DNA of 64,000 bases from Callorhinus ursinus (lineage: Eukaryota; Chordata; Mammalia; Carnivora; Otariidae): assembly GCF_003265705.1 (NCBI RefSeq), contig NW_020313288.1:1448574-1512573 (forward strand), written 5' to 3'. Under the pieces are notes generated by a model. The model had not been told where the DNA came from. It worked only from the letters and a program-made list of their open reading frames with translations, and did not search any database. Positions within the stretch are counted from its first letter, which is position 1. Each line of letters opens with the position of its first letter. The position numbers and the translations under genes were made by a program. Positions 12,071 through 49,914 of this stretch are shown piece after piece.

Positions 12071-12546
12071 AAGGGTAGTCTGTGGGGACTTGAATCTGTT
12101 CAGGGAGATTGTCCCTTCTCGTGGGACCATATTCACAGACTCCTCATGTAGTTAAAATTAAACTTTAAAAATGGGAAAGAACATCTGCCCCCAAGGAACT
12201 CCCTAAGCTGTGGGAGAGACAAATGGCATTTGATTTTGGTAACACAGTATCCAACGTGCAACAATGGAGGTTCCCCCACCCCCAAAAATACACACAGGCC
12301 TTCTGTTCTCCTGTAACACAGTGAGTTCCAGGTATTTGGATGACACAGGCTCAAAAAATTTAAAAAAATTTTAATTGCAGCACCTAAATAGGTTGTCAAC
12401 TTATTTTGTCTGGGGAGATTTTTTTTAATGCCATCTATTATGTAAAAATTGAACATTAACAATTGTACAATAAGAATCCAGACAAAGGGTGTATTTGAGG
12501 GTTCACCATACAATTCAACTTTTCTGTTTGAAAGTTTGCATAATAA

Positions 12547-12664
12547 GGGGCGCCTGAGTGGCTCAGTTGGCTGAGCGACTGCCTTCGGCTCAGGTCACAA
12601 TCCTGGAGTCCCGGGATCGAGTCCCGCATCGGGCTCCCTGCTCAGTGGGGAGCCTGCTTCTCAC
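12547..12664 (+). mobile_element. SINE, 3'-truncated
   Basis: It begins GGGGCGCCTGAGTGGCTCAG and stops abruptly after 'GGAGCCTGCTTCTCAC' without the CT-rich part and A-tail, so the 3' end was lost by a later deletion. Confidence 0.85.
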
Positions 12665-12764
12665 GTTTGTTTGCTAAGGTGCTAGACAAGGTGGTCACTT
12701 ATAACATGAACTGAAATGAATAGAAAACTGTGGTAAGGCAGTATATATGGCACTGTCCTCACTT

Positions 12765-12955
12765 TGTGTTTAAATTTGTATACACCTACGTATGTGCCCT
12801 GGCTTTGCCACGTCTTTGGGTAAGCCACTTAACCTCCCTGTGTCTCAACTGCAAAATGGCTAGGAGTCAAAACTATATTGGAGGGCTCTGTTGAGGTCGA
12901 ACACCGTGGTACCTATACATACAGGCGCACAGCAGGTATAAATAAAGCCTGAGGA
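12765..12955 (+). mobile_element. MIR SINE
   Basis: 'GGGTAAGCCACTTAACCTCC', 'TGTCTCAACTGCAAAATGG' and a 'GCAGGTATAAATAAA' end match the MIR core and 3' part. Confidence 0.65.
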
Positions 12956-13026
12956 TGTGAACCAATTTTATAACCTGGAGTGGAGGAAAAGAAGGAACAC
13001 ACTTTACACTAAAAAGTCAACTGGGT

Positions 13027-13314
13027 CGGGGCACCTGGGTGGCTCAGTTGGTTAAACCGCTGCCTTCGGCTCAGGTCATGATCCCAGGGCCCTGGGATCG
13101 AGCCCTGCATCGGGCTCCCTACTCACGCGGGAAGCCTGCTTCTCCCTCTGCCTGCCGCTCCCCCTGCTTGTGCTCTCTCTCTCGCTATCTCTCTCTGTGT
13201 CAAATAAATAAATAAAATCTTAAAAAAAAAAAAAAAAGTCAACTGGGTGGATTTTAAAAGGTGGTTAATCCAGGGGTGCCTGGGTGGCTCAGTCGGCTGC
13301 ACGTCTGCCTTCGG
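13027..13314 (+). repeat. Inverted duplication, arm 1 (likely parent)
   Basis: It contains the whole SINE at 13028-13234, the intervening non-repeat stretch 'GTCAACTGGGTGGATTTTAA' and onward, and the first 42 bases of the SINE at 13273. The same order is found inverted at 13990-14280. Because it is embedded in complete SINEs with intact target sites, this arm is the probable original. Confidence 0.9.
13028..13234 (+). mobile_element. SINE with target-site duplication
   Basis: Head GGGGCACCTGGGTGGCTCAG and a long A-tail. AAAAAGTCAACTGGGT lies directly before the head and after the tail. This copy is the first part of an inverted duplication whose second arm is at 13990-14280. Confidence 0.92.
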
Positions 13315-13463
13315 CTTGGGTCAAGATCCCAGGACCCTGGGATCCAGCCCCGCGCTGGGCTCCCTGCTCAGCAAGGGAGTCTGCTTCTCCCTCTCCATCT
13401 GTTCCTCCCTGCTCTGCTCCTGCTCTCTCTCTCAAATAAAGAAAATCTTTAAAAGAAATAATA
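13273..13463 (+). mobile_element. SINE with target-site duplication
   Basis: Head GGGGTGCCTGGGTGGCTCAG. AAAAGGTGGTTAATCCA lies on both sides. Its first ~42 bases are copied in inverse orientation at 13990-14031. Confidence 0.92.
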
Positions 13464-13477
13464 AAAAGGTGGTTAAT

Positions 13478-13830
13478 CCATAAAATGGAATATTATTCAG
13501 CCTTTAAAAGGAGTAAAACATGGACAAAGCTCAGGGAGGGAACCAGACACGGAAGGCCACACAGTGTGATTCCACGTGCGTGAAATGTCCAGAACAGGCT
13601 CATCCATGGACAGGAGGGGGGCTTGAAGGTGCGGGGTTGGGGGGCCAGGTGGGGGAGGACTGCTGATGGTGATGGGATTTCTTTCTAGGGCAATGAGAAT
13701 GTTCTAGAACTAGAGGCGATGGTTGCTCAACTCTGAACGTACTAAAAACCAGTTAACTGTACGCTTTAAATGGGTGAACTTTAGGGCAATGTGAAGTGTA
13801 TTTCAATAAAGCTGTTATAGAACAATAAAA
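13478..13830 (+). mobile_element. Old L1 3' end
   Basis: 'AATGGAATATTATTCAGCCT', 'GGGAACCAGACACGGAAGGC', 'AAATGTCCAGAACAGGC' and 'TTTCAATAAAGCTGTTAT' are in L1 3' order. The SINE at 13273 is inserted at its left edge. Confidence 0.75.
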
Positions 13831-13989
13831 ACCAAACCCAACCCAACCCTACCAGGAAACAAACATGCCTAATATTGTGATTTTTTTGCATAGCAATTCC
13901 AGGTACACTTTCCTGAGTTTTGCTAATTTTTAACAATGACATTGTTCTTAACTTTCCAAATGAGAGAAACATCCAAAAAACCCACAATC

Positions 13990-14280
13990 CCGAAGGCAGA
14001 TATGCAGCCGACTGAGCCACCCAGGCACCCCTGGATTAACCACCTTTTTAAATCCACCCAGTTGACTTTTTTTTTTTTAAAGATTTTATTTATTTGACAC
14101 AGAGAGAGAGATAGCAAGAGAGAGAGAGAGAGAGCACAAGCAGGGGGAGCGGCAGGCAGAGGGAGAAGCAGGCTTCCCGCATGAGTAGGGAGCCCGATGC
14201 GGGGCTCGATCCCAGGGCTCTGGAATCATGACCTGAGCCGAAGGCAGCGGTTTAACCAACTGAGCCACCCAGGCGCCCCG
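13990..14280 (-). repeat. Inverted duplication, arm 2 (likely copy)
   Basis: Read on the minus strand it begins exactly at a SINE head, runs through the A-tail, then the same unique sequence as arm 1, then the head of the second SINE up to CCTTCGG, where it stops. Differences from arm 1 are few (for example an expanded CT run). The spacer between the arms is 675 bases. Confidence 0.9.
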
Positions 14281-14379
14281 GTCTCAACAAGGGACCCACC
14301 CCCGTGTGTTCCGTTCCCGGGGTAGGGCCCGCCTGGGGACGTTCGTGGCATTTCCTCTGCTCCTCATGGCTGGGCATCA

Positions 14380-14600
14380 TTCCTGTTTTTATTTCACGTT
14401 CACACTTGACATTTCTTTGAGACATAATTCATCTACCGTACAACTGACCCATTCAAGAAGTGTACAGCTCAAAGCATTTCGGTACATCCCCGTATGTGTG
14501 CAGCCATTAGCAGACCTAGAACATTCTTGTCCACCCCACGAAGCAGCGCCCCCCCCCCCCCACCCCACAGCATGCTTTCAACAGCACACTTGACACATTT
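14380..14600 (-). mobile_element. Old L1 3' UTR fragment, antisense
   Basis: 'GAGACATAATTCATCTACCG', 'CATTCAAGAAGTGTACAGCT' and 'GTGTGCAGCCATTAGCAGAC' match the L1M 3' UTR in minus orientation. A C-run is at 14550-14562. Confidence 0.65.
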
Positions 14601-15214
14601 GAAAGGACCCAGAGAGAGAGAACTTTTTCCTGGTTATCAAGTCAGATCTGCCCACATCGTTATTTAACCATCAATAAAAGGTGCAGGCAATAGGTGGATG
14701 TGAATAATGGCCTCTACAGAGCGTAGCTGCTCCCTTCCCTGGAGTCGACCGTTAAACCTGCCTCCTCCTTGGCCTCTGACCTCTGCGGAGCCAGCATTTC
14801 AGGTCGTCGGGACCCTCACCCCCTTGGTGCCCAAACATCCCCTGGCCTGCAGAGAGCTCTCCGGGATCATGTGACTCCTGGTTGCTGATTCAGGTCCATC
14901 TCCTAATGGAGATCATGGCTGTCTGTTTCCTCAAATATAAATGGGGAACAGCGCCACTCACCTAACGAGCATTAAGTGACCCCCATCCAAGATGGAAGGC
15001 TGGATTTGGCCCCTTGGCTCGGGTTTGTGGATCCTGCTAAGGTCAAAGCCTGGCGCCTCCCAAGTGGCACTTAGGGCCACGGCCCGTCACTCTGTCTTCA
15101 ACCTGACCTGTCCTCCAAGCAGGACTGATGCCGCCCGCCAGGTCGGTGTCCCCAGGCTTTGGAGAAGAGGAACAGAGGTGCCACAAAACACCTCGCAAAC
15201 AGAAGACACAACCC

Positions 15215-16550
15215 GATGCATCTGTAAAAGGCATTTATTCTGAGAATCTAAAATCTGGACAAAGAATACTGAACTTTTTAGAAAAAGCCTACACAGGATT
15301 TTGTTGTTTCTTCCTAATACATTAACAAACCTAATAAGGAGAAAAGAAAAACTTTTAAAACAGTATCGCTCCAGTTTGTCTGCAGTTATGGGATTCAAAA
15401 TATTCCTGTTCTATTGAGGTAAAAGCTGCAAACTTTGGTAAAGTTAGAAAAAAAAAAAAAACCAACAAATCATTCCAAGAAAAAATACAAAACCAAAAAA
15501 GAAAAAACAAAAACACAACCAAACCCTAAGTTATAGCTTTCTTGGTACATATACAATAACTACAAAAAATTTCATTCAAAAAAGTACTTAAAACAAAAAA
15601 AATCCCCCTCTTAAAATTCTCAGTTGGTGAGCTGACAATTCAATTGAAAGGATCCACAGAAATGAAATCACCCCCAAACACTCACCCAGTATCAGGAAGA
15701 ACTGGCTAGCCCCAGTTTTAGAATCTGGCTGGCGTTTTCAACAATTCAGTGCTAAAAGAGAGCCTCGTGTTTACAACAAAAGAAAGACCCCAAGGCACTT
15801 GAACATGGCTTCGAACGTGTGCTTCCATGGTGCGGCAGGCGGGCCGGCCCTTGGCCGCACGCCCAGCCCCGCGCAGAGCAGTCCGGTGGCGGCGGCGGCC
15901 CCCCACGCACCCGGGCAGAGGGCTCTGCGTGCGTAGCTGCAACACGAGAGCGGACTGGGGGGCATGGCTTCGGGACAGGCGTTTGAACCGGCCGGCCGGG
16001 ACCTCTCGCCACCTTCCCGGCGGGCGACAGCAGGGCCAGGCACACCCGGGCCACCACCAGGCACCACCTTGCTGGCTTTTAGGCAGCAAAACGCCGTCAG
16101 GGAGATGCGCTCGCTTTCAACTTCGGGGGCCCAAGCCACACACCTTGAGGAGATGGTTCCGGGCAGCCGGGCGCCTCCTTGCTCGGCGGCGGCAGGAACT
16201 TCTGGGAACTTGGCGCTGGGAACACAAGCAGCCTTCGCGCCAAGGCGTTTTTAATTCCATCTTCAGAAAAAATTTTTTGTTTGTCTTTTGCTGATAAACT
16301 GCAGGCTTGGTATTTTTTTTAAAACCAAAATAAAAACACAGAGAAGTCCAACTTTCTTTCTTTGAGCATAATACAAACTCCTGAAAATTTATAGGTTAAA
16401 AAAAACAACAAAACAAAACCAGGAAGACAAGGCTTTTTAGGGAGTGCAGGAAAAACTACATGTTTAAGTTAAACCCACTAAAAACAAAAGAGGGGGCAGA
16501 GACCCCTGTGACACGTTTTTTAAAAACTGCCGGCGAGAAGTGCTTGAGGA
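15215..16550 (-). other. UHRF1: UHRF1 3' UTR
   Basis: It extends from the stop codon (16551-16553) to just past the polyadenylation signal at 15234-15239, about 1.3 kb, a length like that of the human gene. It is A/T-rich in the distal half, with no SINE inserted in it, although its neighbours are full of them. A GC-rich island of CpGs lies at 15800-16060. The exact cleavage site (near 15215) is estimated. Confidence 0.75.
15234..15239 (-). terminator. UHRF1: UHRF1 polyadenylation signal AATAAA
   Basis: The plus-strand TTTATT reads AATAAA on the minus strand, 1.3 kb after the stop codon. It is the best canonical hexamer in the right place before the sequence changes to intergenic DNA. Confidence 0.75.
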
Positions 16551-44823
<28,273 letters not shown>

Positions 44824-45456
44824 TCAGTGGTGCTGCTGCCGCCACCACACCGTGCCATGCTCAGGTCATCTTGGCTTTTGTCCAGTCTGTGGACACTAGA
44901 AAACTCCCAGGACGCCCTCCCAGCGCGCTGGTCCGCGGAAGAGCCGCAGCTGACCAGGGCCCCGCGGAGTAAATGAAGAAATTAACGCATTAACGACCAG
45001 CAACGGCGCAGGAACGAGGAGGGGAGGGTGAATGAGGGGAAGGCAAACGGCATCTTGGACCACTCAGTCCAACCCACTCCGTCTTTCACGGCGGGGGCGT
45101 GGGGGGGGAGACACACAAGATCCAGAGAAGTAAGGAGGACACAGCCAAATAGCGAGGAACCAGGTTTCTTCGTTCGTTCATTGATTCATTCATTCATTCA
45201 TTCATTCCTTGGATAAATACTGACGCAAGAGGAGAACCCAAAACTCCGGCGCGGGTTGGAACTTCCGAAGTCCCAGTAACTCAACTAAGTGTGACCGAAG
45301 GCGAAGGACCACCCCCCCGACCCTGGAGCCCCCAACCCTGGGTGCCCGCGGCCCCCGCCTCCCCCCGCGCGCGTGCGCGACACTGCCGGCCCCCGCGGTG
45401 GCCATGGCAACCGGCCGCCCCGTCCCGGCCGCCCCCGCGCGCGCCGCGCTTCTCAC

Positions 45457-45620
45457 CTCGGCCCGGCGGCGGCCACACGCGCAGGCTCGCGTTCCCGGGA
45501 CCCAGACCCACGAGCCCAGAGCCCCTCTTATTCTCCCGCCCGCTCGCTCGGGCCACGCCAACTAGCCCACGCCCACCCCCACCGCCGGGACAGGCCGAGG
45601 GGCCCCGCGCGCCAAGTCCC
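45457..45620 (-). other. UHRF1: UHRF1 untranslated exon 1 (candidate)
   Basis: On the minus strand it ends GGCCGAG and is followed by the donor GTGAGAAGC. The upper limit is set from the CCAAT box (45691-45695), assuming 60-90 bases to the start. The frame is open through to the coding exon, but no in-frame ATG is seen here. Confidence 0.55.
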
Positions 45621-45668
45621 GCCCCCTTCACTTGAGCCGACTCGCTCACTGGCTCCGCCGCGCCCGGC

Positions 45669-45730
45669 TGCCCCGCCCCGCCCGCTCCCCATTGGCCCAG
45701 GCGCGCCCGGGGAACGAAGGGCGCGCGAAA
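45669..45730 (-). promoter_or_regulatory. UHRF1: Core UHRF1 promoter motifs: GC box, CCAAT, E2F
   Basis: GC boxes (CCCCGCCCCGCCC) at about 45670-45685, CCAAT on the minus strand at 45691-45695 and the E2F-type GCGCGAAA at 45723-45730. UHRF1 is known as an S-phase, E2F-responsive gene, so the set fits. Confidence 0.65.
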
Positions 45731-46090
45731 TCGGGCTCGGGCGCGACAATTGAATCCCAGGGCAGCCCGCGCGCAGGCGCGGAGCCTGACATCCTCCCCT
45801 GTGGCTCGCCAGGCCCTCCCCCACCCGGCCGGCGCGACCCCCGCGGGGCTCTGAGTATGTTCCTCTCGCCCCTGCCGGCGCCCGGGCTGCGGGGGACGAT
45901 TCCCAAGGGCCGCAGGGCGGGGGCAGAGCCCGAGACGGCGTGGAGAACAGCCACGCTACCGGGCACGAGTGCGCTGGTACTGGCCGCGCGTCCCCGGGCC
46001 GCTCCCGAAAGTTTTGCAAAGTCTCCGCGCCCGGTGCCGCCGGGCCCTTCCCCCGGCCCAGGATGGCACCCCGATCAGTCGGAGGCTCAC

Positions 46091-46250
46091 CTCTCCGGCC
46101 GCCTCGATCCACTCTCCTGCCTGCGCGCCTGGCCCGGCTGGGGATGGCGATAGAGACGCGTGCGTGGCCCCGGACCCCGCGCGGACCTGCCTGCGACCCG
46201 GAGCGCCTGGACGGCCACCACTGCCCGCCGCGCTGCCAGCTGCTCTGATT
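46091..46250 (-). other. UHRF1: Possible alternative first exon of UHRF1
   Basis: Minus-strand GGCCGGAGAG is followed by the donor GTGAGCCTC (46084-46090). It lies just downstream of a palindromic E2F site (46252-46267). The 5' limit is a guess. There is no transcript evidence. Confidence 0.3.
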
Positions 46251-46251
46251 T

Positions 46252-46805
46252 TTTTTCCCGCGAAAACTCGGCGTTTGGGAGTTGCGGGGCCGCGGGAGGC
46301 CGCGCCAGGGGCGGGCTCCTGCTTGGTGATTGGCCGCCGCAGTGGCGGGAAGCGAGAAAGGGGGTGGGGGGCGCCCCCTCCTCCATCCACCCCCACTCCG
46401 CCCAGCGGGCCACGGCCCCGCCCAGCCCTATGCGCTCTGCTGGGCGCACCCAGTGTGCGACCCGACCCAGTGGCGGGAGCTGGCCCCCCCCGACTCTGCG
46501 TGTCCCTCAGGAGCCCTAGGGATACCCCTGGGCAGGGACCCCGGGTAGAGTCCCCCTGACCTTTTAAGTCCTTTTCCACAGCCCCTCTCCCGGGGCACGG
46601 GCATGCGCTGACCAGGAGGGCAAGGAAGGCCGGAATCAATGTTTAAACACTGCAGTAGAATGTGGGGGCCCCTCTCGAGACTGTACCCCGATGGCCAGCC
46701 TGATGGCCCCAAGCTCCATTTCCTGGCATCAGGGCCTGCTAGAGCTCCCCACCCTACCCACCCGCAGGGCTTGTTTGCTGGGTTTTCCCGCCTCGTTTTC
46801 CCGCC
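46252..46805 (-). promoter_or_regulatory. UHRF1: Distal E2F motif cluster
   Basis: TTTTCCCGCGAAAA at about 46254-46267, GGCGGGAA at 46344-46351, and TTTTCCCGCC twice, at 46783-46792 and 46796-46805. A CCAAT box on the minus strand lies at about 46329. Confidence 0.55.
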
Positions 46806-47479
46806 TTCTCCCGCTGTCCAGGCGGGCAGGACTGCCCTGCCCCCTCCACCCTGCTTGCTCTGCTCTGGCCAGTCTTGGCGGGCACACAGTGACCCATGCT
46901 GGGCACCTACAAAGCGCCTGGACACAGTGTTCGGAGCTGGGGGGTGGGGGCGGCAACAATGGGCAAGGCCAACCCTGTTGGTGGTCTCCAGAAGGGTAAT
47001 TTCTTGTCTGGAGAGACAGGCAAAAAATGAATCAGTAAAGCAAATCATTTCAGATACCACTGTGAGCGATGAAGACAGGACAGTAGCTGGAGAGGCATGT
47101 GTGGGTGCGCAGAGAGGACATTCTGGTTGAGGTGGAGAGGTGGGCCTCTCTGAACGGATGACATTTGAGCTGAGATCTGACATAGAAACCAAGGACAGAT
47201 GGGTCGAGGAGGGACGGGCAAGCTCAGAGGCCGGAAAAGGCTTAGAAATGTAGGGGGAGCAGCCAGGAGGCCAGTGTAGCTGGGCAGAGAGGGGACGAGG
47301 TCAGAGAGGTGTCATCTAAGGCCTCAAGGGGGCCTTTGGTCTTTTATCTCTTGAGAGCAGTGAGCAGCACGGGAAGGCTGTAAGCAGAAGAGTGATGGCC
47401 TCCAACTTCTGTGTGTACAGGTTTCTCTGGACCCGAGCAGAGTCCCTTCTAGGCACTGGTCCTTCTGCTGTTCTTCCAA

Positions 47480-47925
47480 GTGGTAGGCAGAAGAATGTCC
47501 CCCCTCTAACAAAGCTTGTCATATCCTAATCCCTGAGCCTGTGAATATGGTAGCTTCCGTGGCAAAAGGGACTTTGCAGATGAGATCAAATTAAAGATCT
47601 TCCGGTGGGGGAGAGTATCCTAGATGATGCAGGCTGGTCCAAAATCATCACAAGGGTCCTAACAAGTGAAAGAGGCAAAAGGGCCAAGTCAGAGAAGGAG
47701 AAATGACAAGGGAAGTAGAGGTTGGAATGATGAGACCCAACAGACAAGGAATGTGGGAAACCTATAGAGGCCAGAAAAGGTGAGGGACAGATTCTCTCCT
47801 AGAACCCTAGAACACCTTGATTTTAGCTGCTTAAGACCCATTTTGGACTTCGGACCTCCAGAACTATAGGAGAATAAATTTGTGTTTTTTAAGCCACTAA
47901 AATTGTGGGGATTTGTTATAGAAGT
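47480..47925 (+). mobile_element. Old mammalian interspersed repeat
   Basis: 'GCAGAAGAATGTCCCCCCTC', 'GACTTTGCAGATGAGATCAA', 'GGACCTCCAGAACTATAGGA' and 'TTTTTTAAGCCACTAAAATT'. Same family as 33465-33870 and nearly full length. Confidence 0.6.
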
Positions 47926-48939
47926 CATAGGGAACAGATAGAGTCCAAAATCCAAAGTCCAGAATTTGCTATTAACTTTCTCCAACTTCAGGACTCCGTG
48001 TGTGCTACTGAGTGTCTTTCTGGACTCACAGTCATCAGCCAAGTATAGACCACAATCTCAGGGACGAGCAGGTATCAGGCAGGCCTCCCTGAGTCTGGGA
48101 GGCAGATGAGATCTTTCACATTGAGAATCGGCCACGGGAACCTGGCCTATTCCTGGTGAGAGCACATCATTTGTTTGCACGTACTATTGCAAAAATCCAA
48201 CAGGACCAAAAGAGGGACTACGTTCTTCAGGTGTATTTGGAGCAGGGCTCGGCCCAGGCCCCTTGGATATCTCAAGTAACTCAAAAAGAGGTCTGGTTTT
48301 CCCTGCAGAAAGAAATGAGGGCCCCATTTCTCCAGTCATTTTGAGAAAGTTGGAGAGGTTGCCTAGGTTCGTTAACAAACATGAGTGAAAGACTATGCCA
48401 GGCCTCTCCAGAAGAAGCTTACAAACCACTCAGGGAGACAAGATGGCAATGTCTACAAAAGACATCACATGAAATAATAAAGGGAGATACAACAAAGACA
48501 ATGAAGGAGGCCTGCTAGAGTCTGGGGAATGGACACTTCCTGCCACCTCTTCTGCTCCAGTGGTCCTCCTGCTTAGGCATCAGCCCATGGGCGAGTTAGG
48601 CACCAGGAAACCCATTAGAGGGCAAAAGGCCTCAGTTTCCTTTTTGCAAAATGATATATTCCTGAAGGTCGTTAAGTCACTCAACAAACCTATTGCCACC
48701 CCTCTTGTCTGAACCAGGCCCGGAGTCAAGCAGACGTTGGTGGGCACAAAGCTTACAGAGACTAAGTCCCACCCTGCAAGGACTTCCCATTCAATGGGGG
48801 AGACACAGGTGTAAAGAGAAATGTCAGATGTGTGAGGAGATGGTGTTCGTGTTTAGATGGAGGACACAATGCTCTAAGCATTCAGTCAGGACACACCAGA
48901 TTTCATGTCCTGGCCATATCTATAATTTTTTTCTTTTTC

Positions 48940-49126
48940 TTTTTTTTTTAAGATTTTTTAATTTATTTGACAGAGAGTACAAGCAGGCAGAGCGGCAGGT
49001 AGAGGGGGAGAGAAAAGCAGGCTGTCCCCCGAGCCGGGAGCCCGCCATGGGGCTCGATCCCAGGACCCCGAGACCATGACCCGAGCCGAAGGCAGACGCC
49101 CAACGGCTGAGCCACCCAGGCGCCCC
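48940..49126 (-). mobile_element. SINE, antisense, with target-site duplication
   Basis: 'TTTAAGATTTTTTAATTTAT' to 'TGAGCCACCCAGGCGCCCC'. TCTATAATTTTTTTC flanks both ends. Confidence 0.9.
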
Positions 49127-49661
49127 TCTATAATTTTTTTCTAACAGGGACTGGTTGGTATATAGAGAGAGCCATTAAAATGACAATGACTGTGTATGAG
49201 CTTAACCAGTGTATGAACCCTGAGAAGCGCACATACCACATTTGGGGGCCATCTGATAGAGCAGAAAAGACCTTGGGGCTCATTCCTCATTCCTCCCCAT
49301 CTCTAAGTAGAGCTCATAAGGAGCTCTTCTCACCCAGGCCTCTAACCTCCCGGCAAGATGACAGGTGTTCCCTACGGGGCAGGAATGCTAGGGCCTTGCG
49401 GTTGGTTTGGCTTATTTATCTGTTATATCCTAGGAAGAAGGGGTAAGGTATCATTTCATACACCAGTGAGGACTTTGGAATTCCCAAGCTGTCCCACCCC
49501 TGCACAACAGCCTCATCTCCCATCCCAGCCACTAGGGACCCCCTTCCCAGAACCCTGGCTGGATGATGTCACAGACAGGTGACTTCACTGCGGCAAAGGA
49601 ACCGGAAATCTCAGTGGCATGGGGGAGGAGGGAGGATGTTTCTCTCCCATCCCAACCCCCC

Positions 49662-49914
49662 ATGTCTGTGGTGAAGTCGATCGAATTAGTGTTGCCCAAG
49701 GATGCAGTCTACCTAGCCGGCTCCAGCATAAAAGGGCAGGTGGTTCTAATCCTGAACAGCACCCTGGTGGACCCTATTGTGAAGGTGGAGCTCGTGGGAA
49801 GGGGTTATGTGGAGTGGAATGAAGAAATCGGGGCATCCCGTGATTATAGCAGAGATGTTATTTGCAACAACAAGGCCGACTACGTGCACAAGATGAAGAC
49901 ATTCCCAGTAGAGG
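49662..49914 (+). CDS. ARRDC5: ARRDC5 coding exon 1
   Basis: Residues 1-84 ([20 protein letters not shown] to [14 protein letters not shown] end, here [10 protein letters not shown]) plus one base; donor GTAAGG. The start is the ATG matching the human N-terminus. Two upstream in-frame ATGs at 49563 and 49566 would add 33 or 32 residues. Confidence 0.94.

Larger units (their letters stand above)
10851..15214. other. Interval between the KDM4B promoter and the UHRF1 3' end
   Basis: No gene is supported. The interval holds a MIR-like piece (about 11190-11340), four SINEs on the plus strand, an inverted duplicate of two of them, two L1 fragments (13478-13830, 14380-14600), a MIR (12765-12955), and single-copy DNA at 14600-15200. 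Confidence 0.7.
45280..46520. promoter_or_regulatory. UHRF1: CpG island, UHRF1 promoter
   Basis: CpG-dense region just upstream of UHRF1 coding exon 1. On the minus strand it carries two possible first-exon donors (45457 and 46091), GC boxes, CCAAT boxes and several E2F motifs. A TATA box is not seen. The (TTCA)n run at 45172-45209 marks its left side. Confidence 0.85.
46806..49561. other. Region between the divergent UHRF1 and ARRDC5 genes
   Basis: No gene is seen. Contents: L2-like DNA (about 46990-47400), an old repeat (47480-47925), unassigned DNA 47930-48670 (with an L2-like piece at 48690-48860), one SINE (48940-49126) and single-copy DNA 49130-49560 next to ARRDC5. Confidence 0.65.

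Noticed and set aside
13028..13463. Two neighbouring SINEs and a third inverted one as independent insertions
   Set aside because: The shared unique DNA and common breakpoint show that the third is a duplicate, see the first finding.
45457..45649. An open frame in UHRF1 exon 1 that runs in frame into coding exon 1 and would add about 69 residues
   Set aside because: The apparent start at 45647-45649 is GTG, not ATG, and no in-frame ATG was seen in the candidate exon. Human has a different short N-terminal variant, so I kept the conserved ATG.
45528..46639. Long open frames of about 190-230 codons in the UHRF1 CpG island
   Set aside because: Typical GC-rich chance frames, several starting with non-ATG codons and overlapping each other on both strands.
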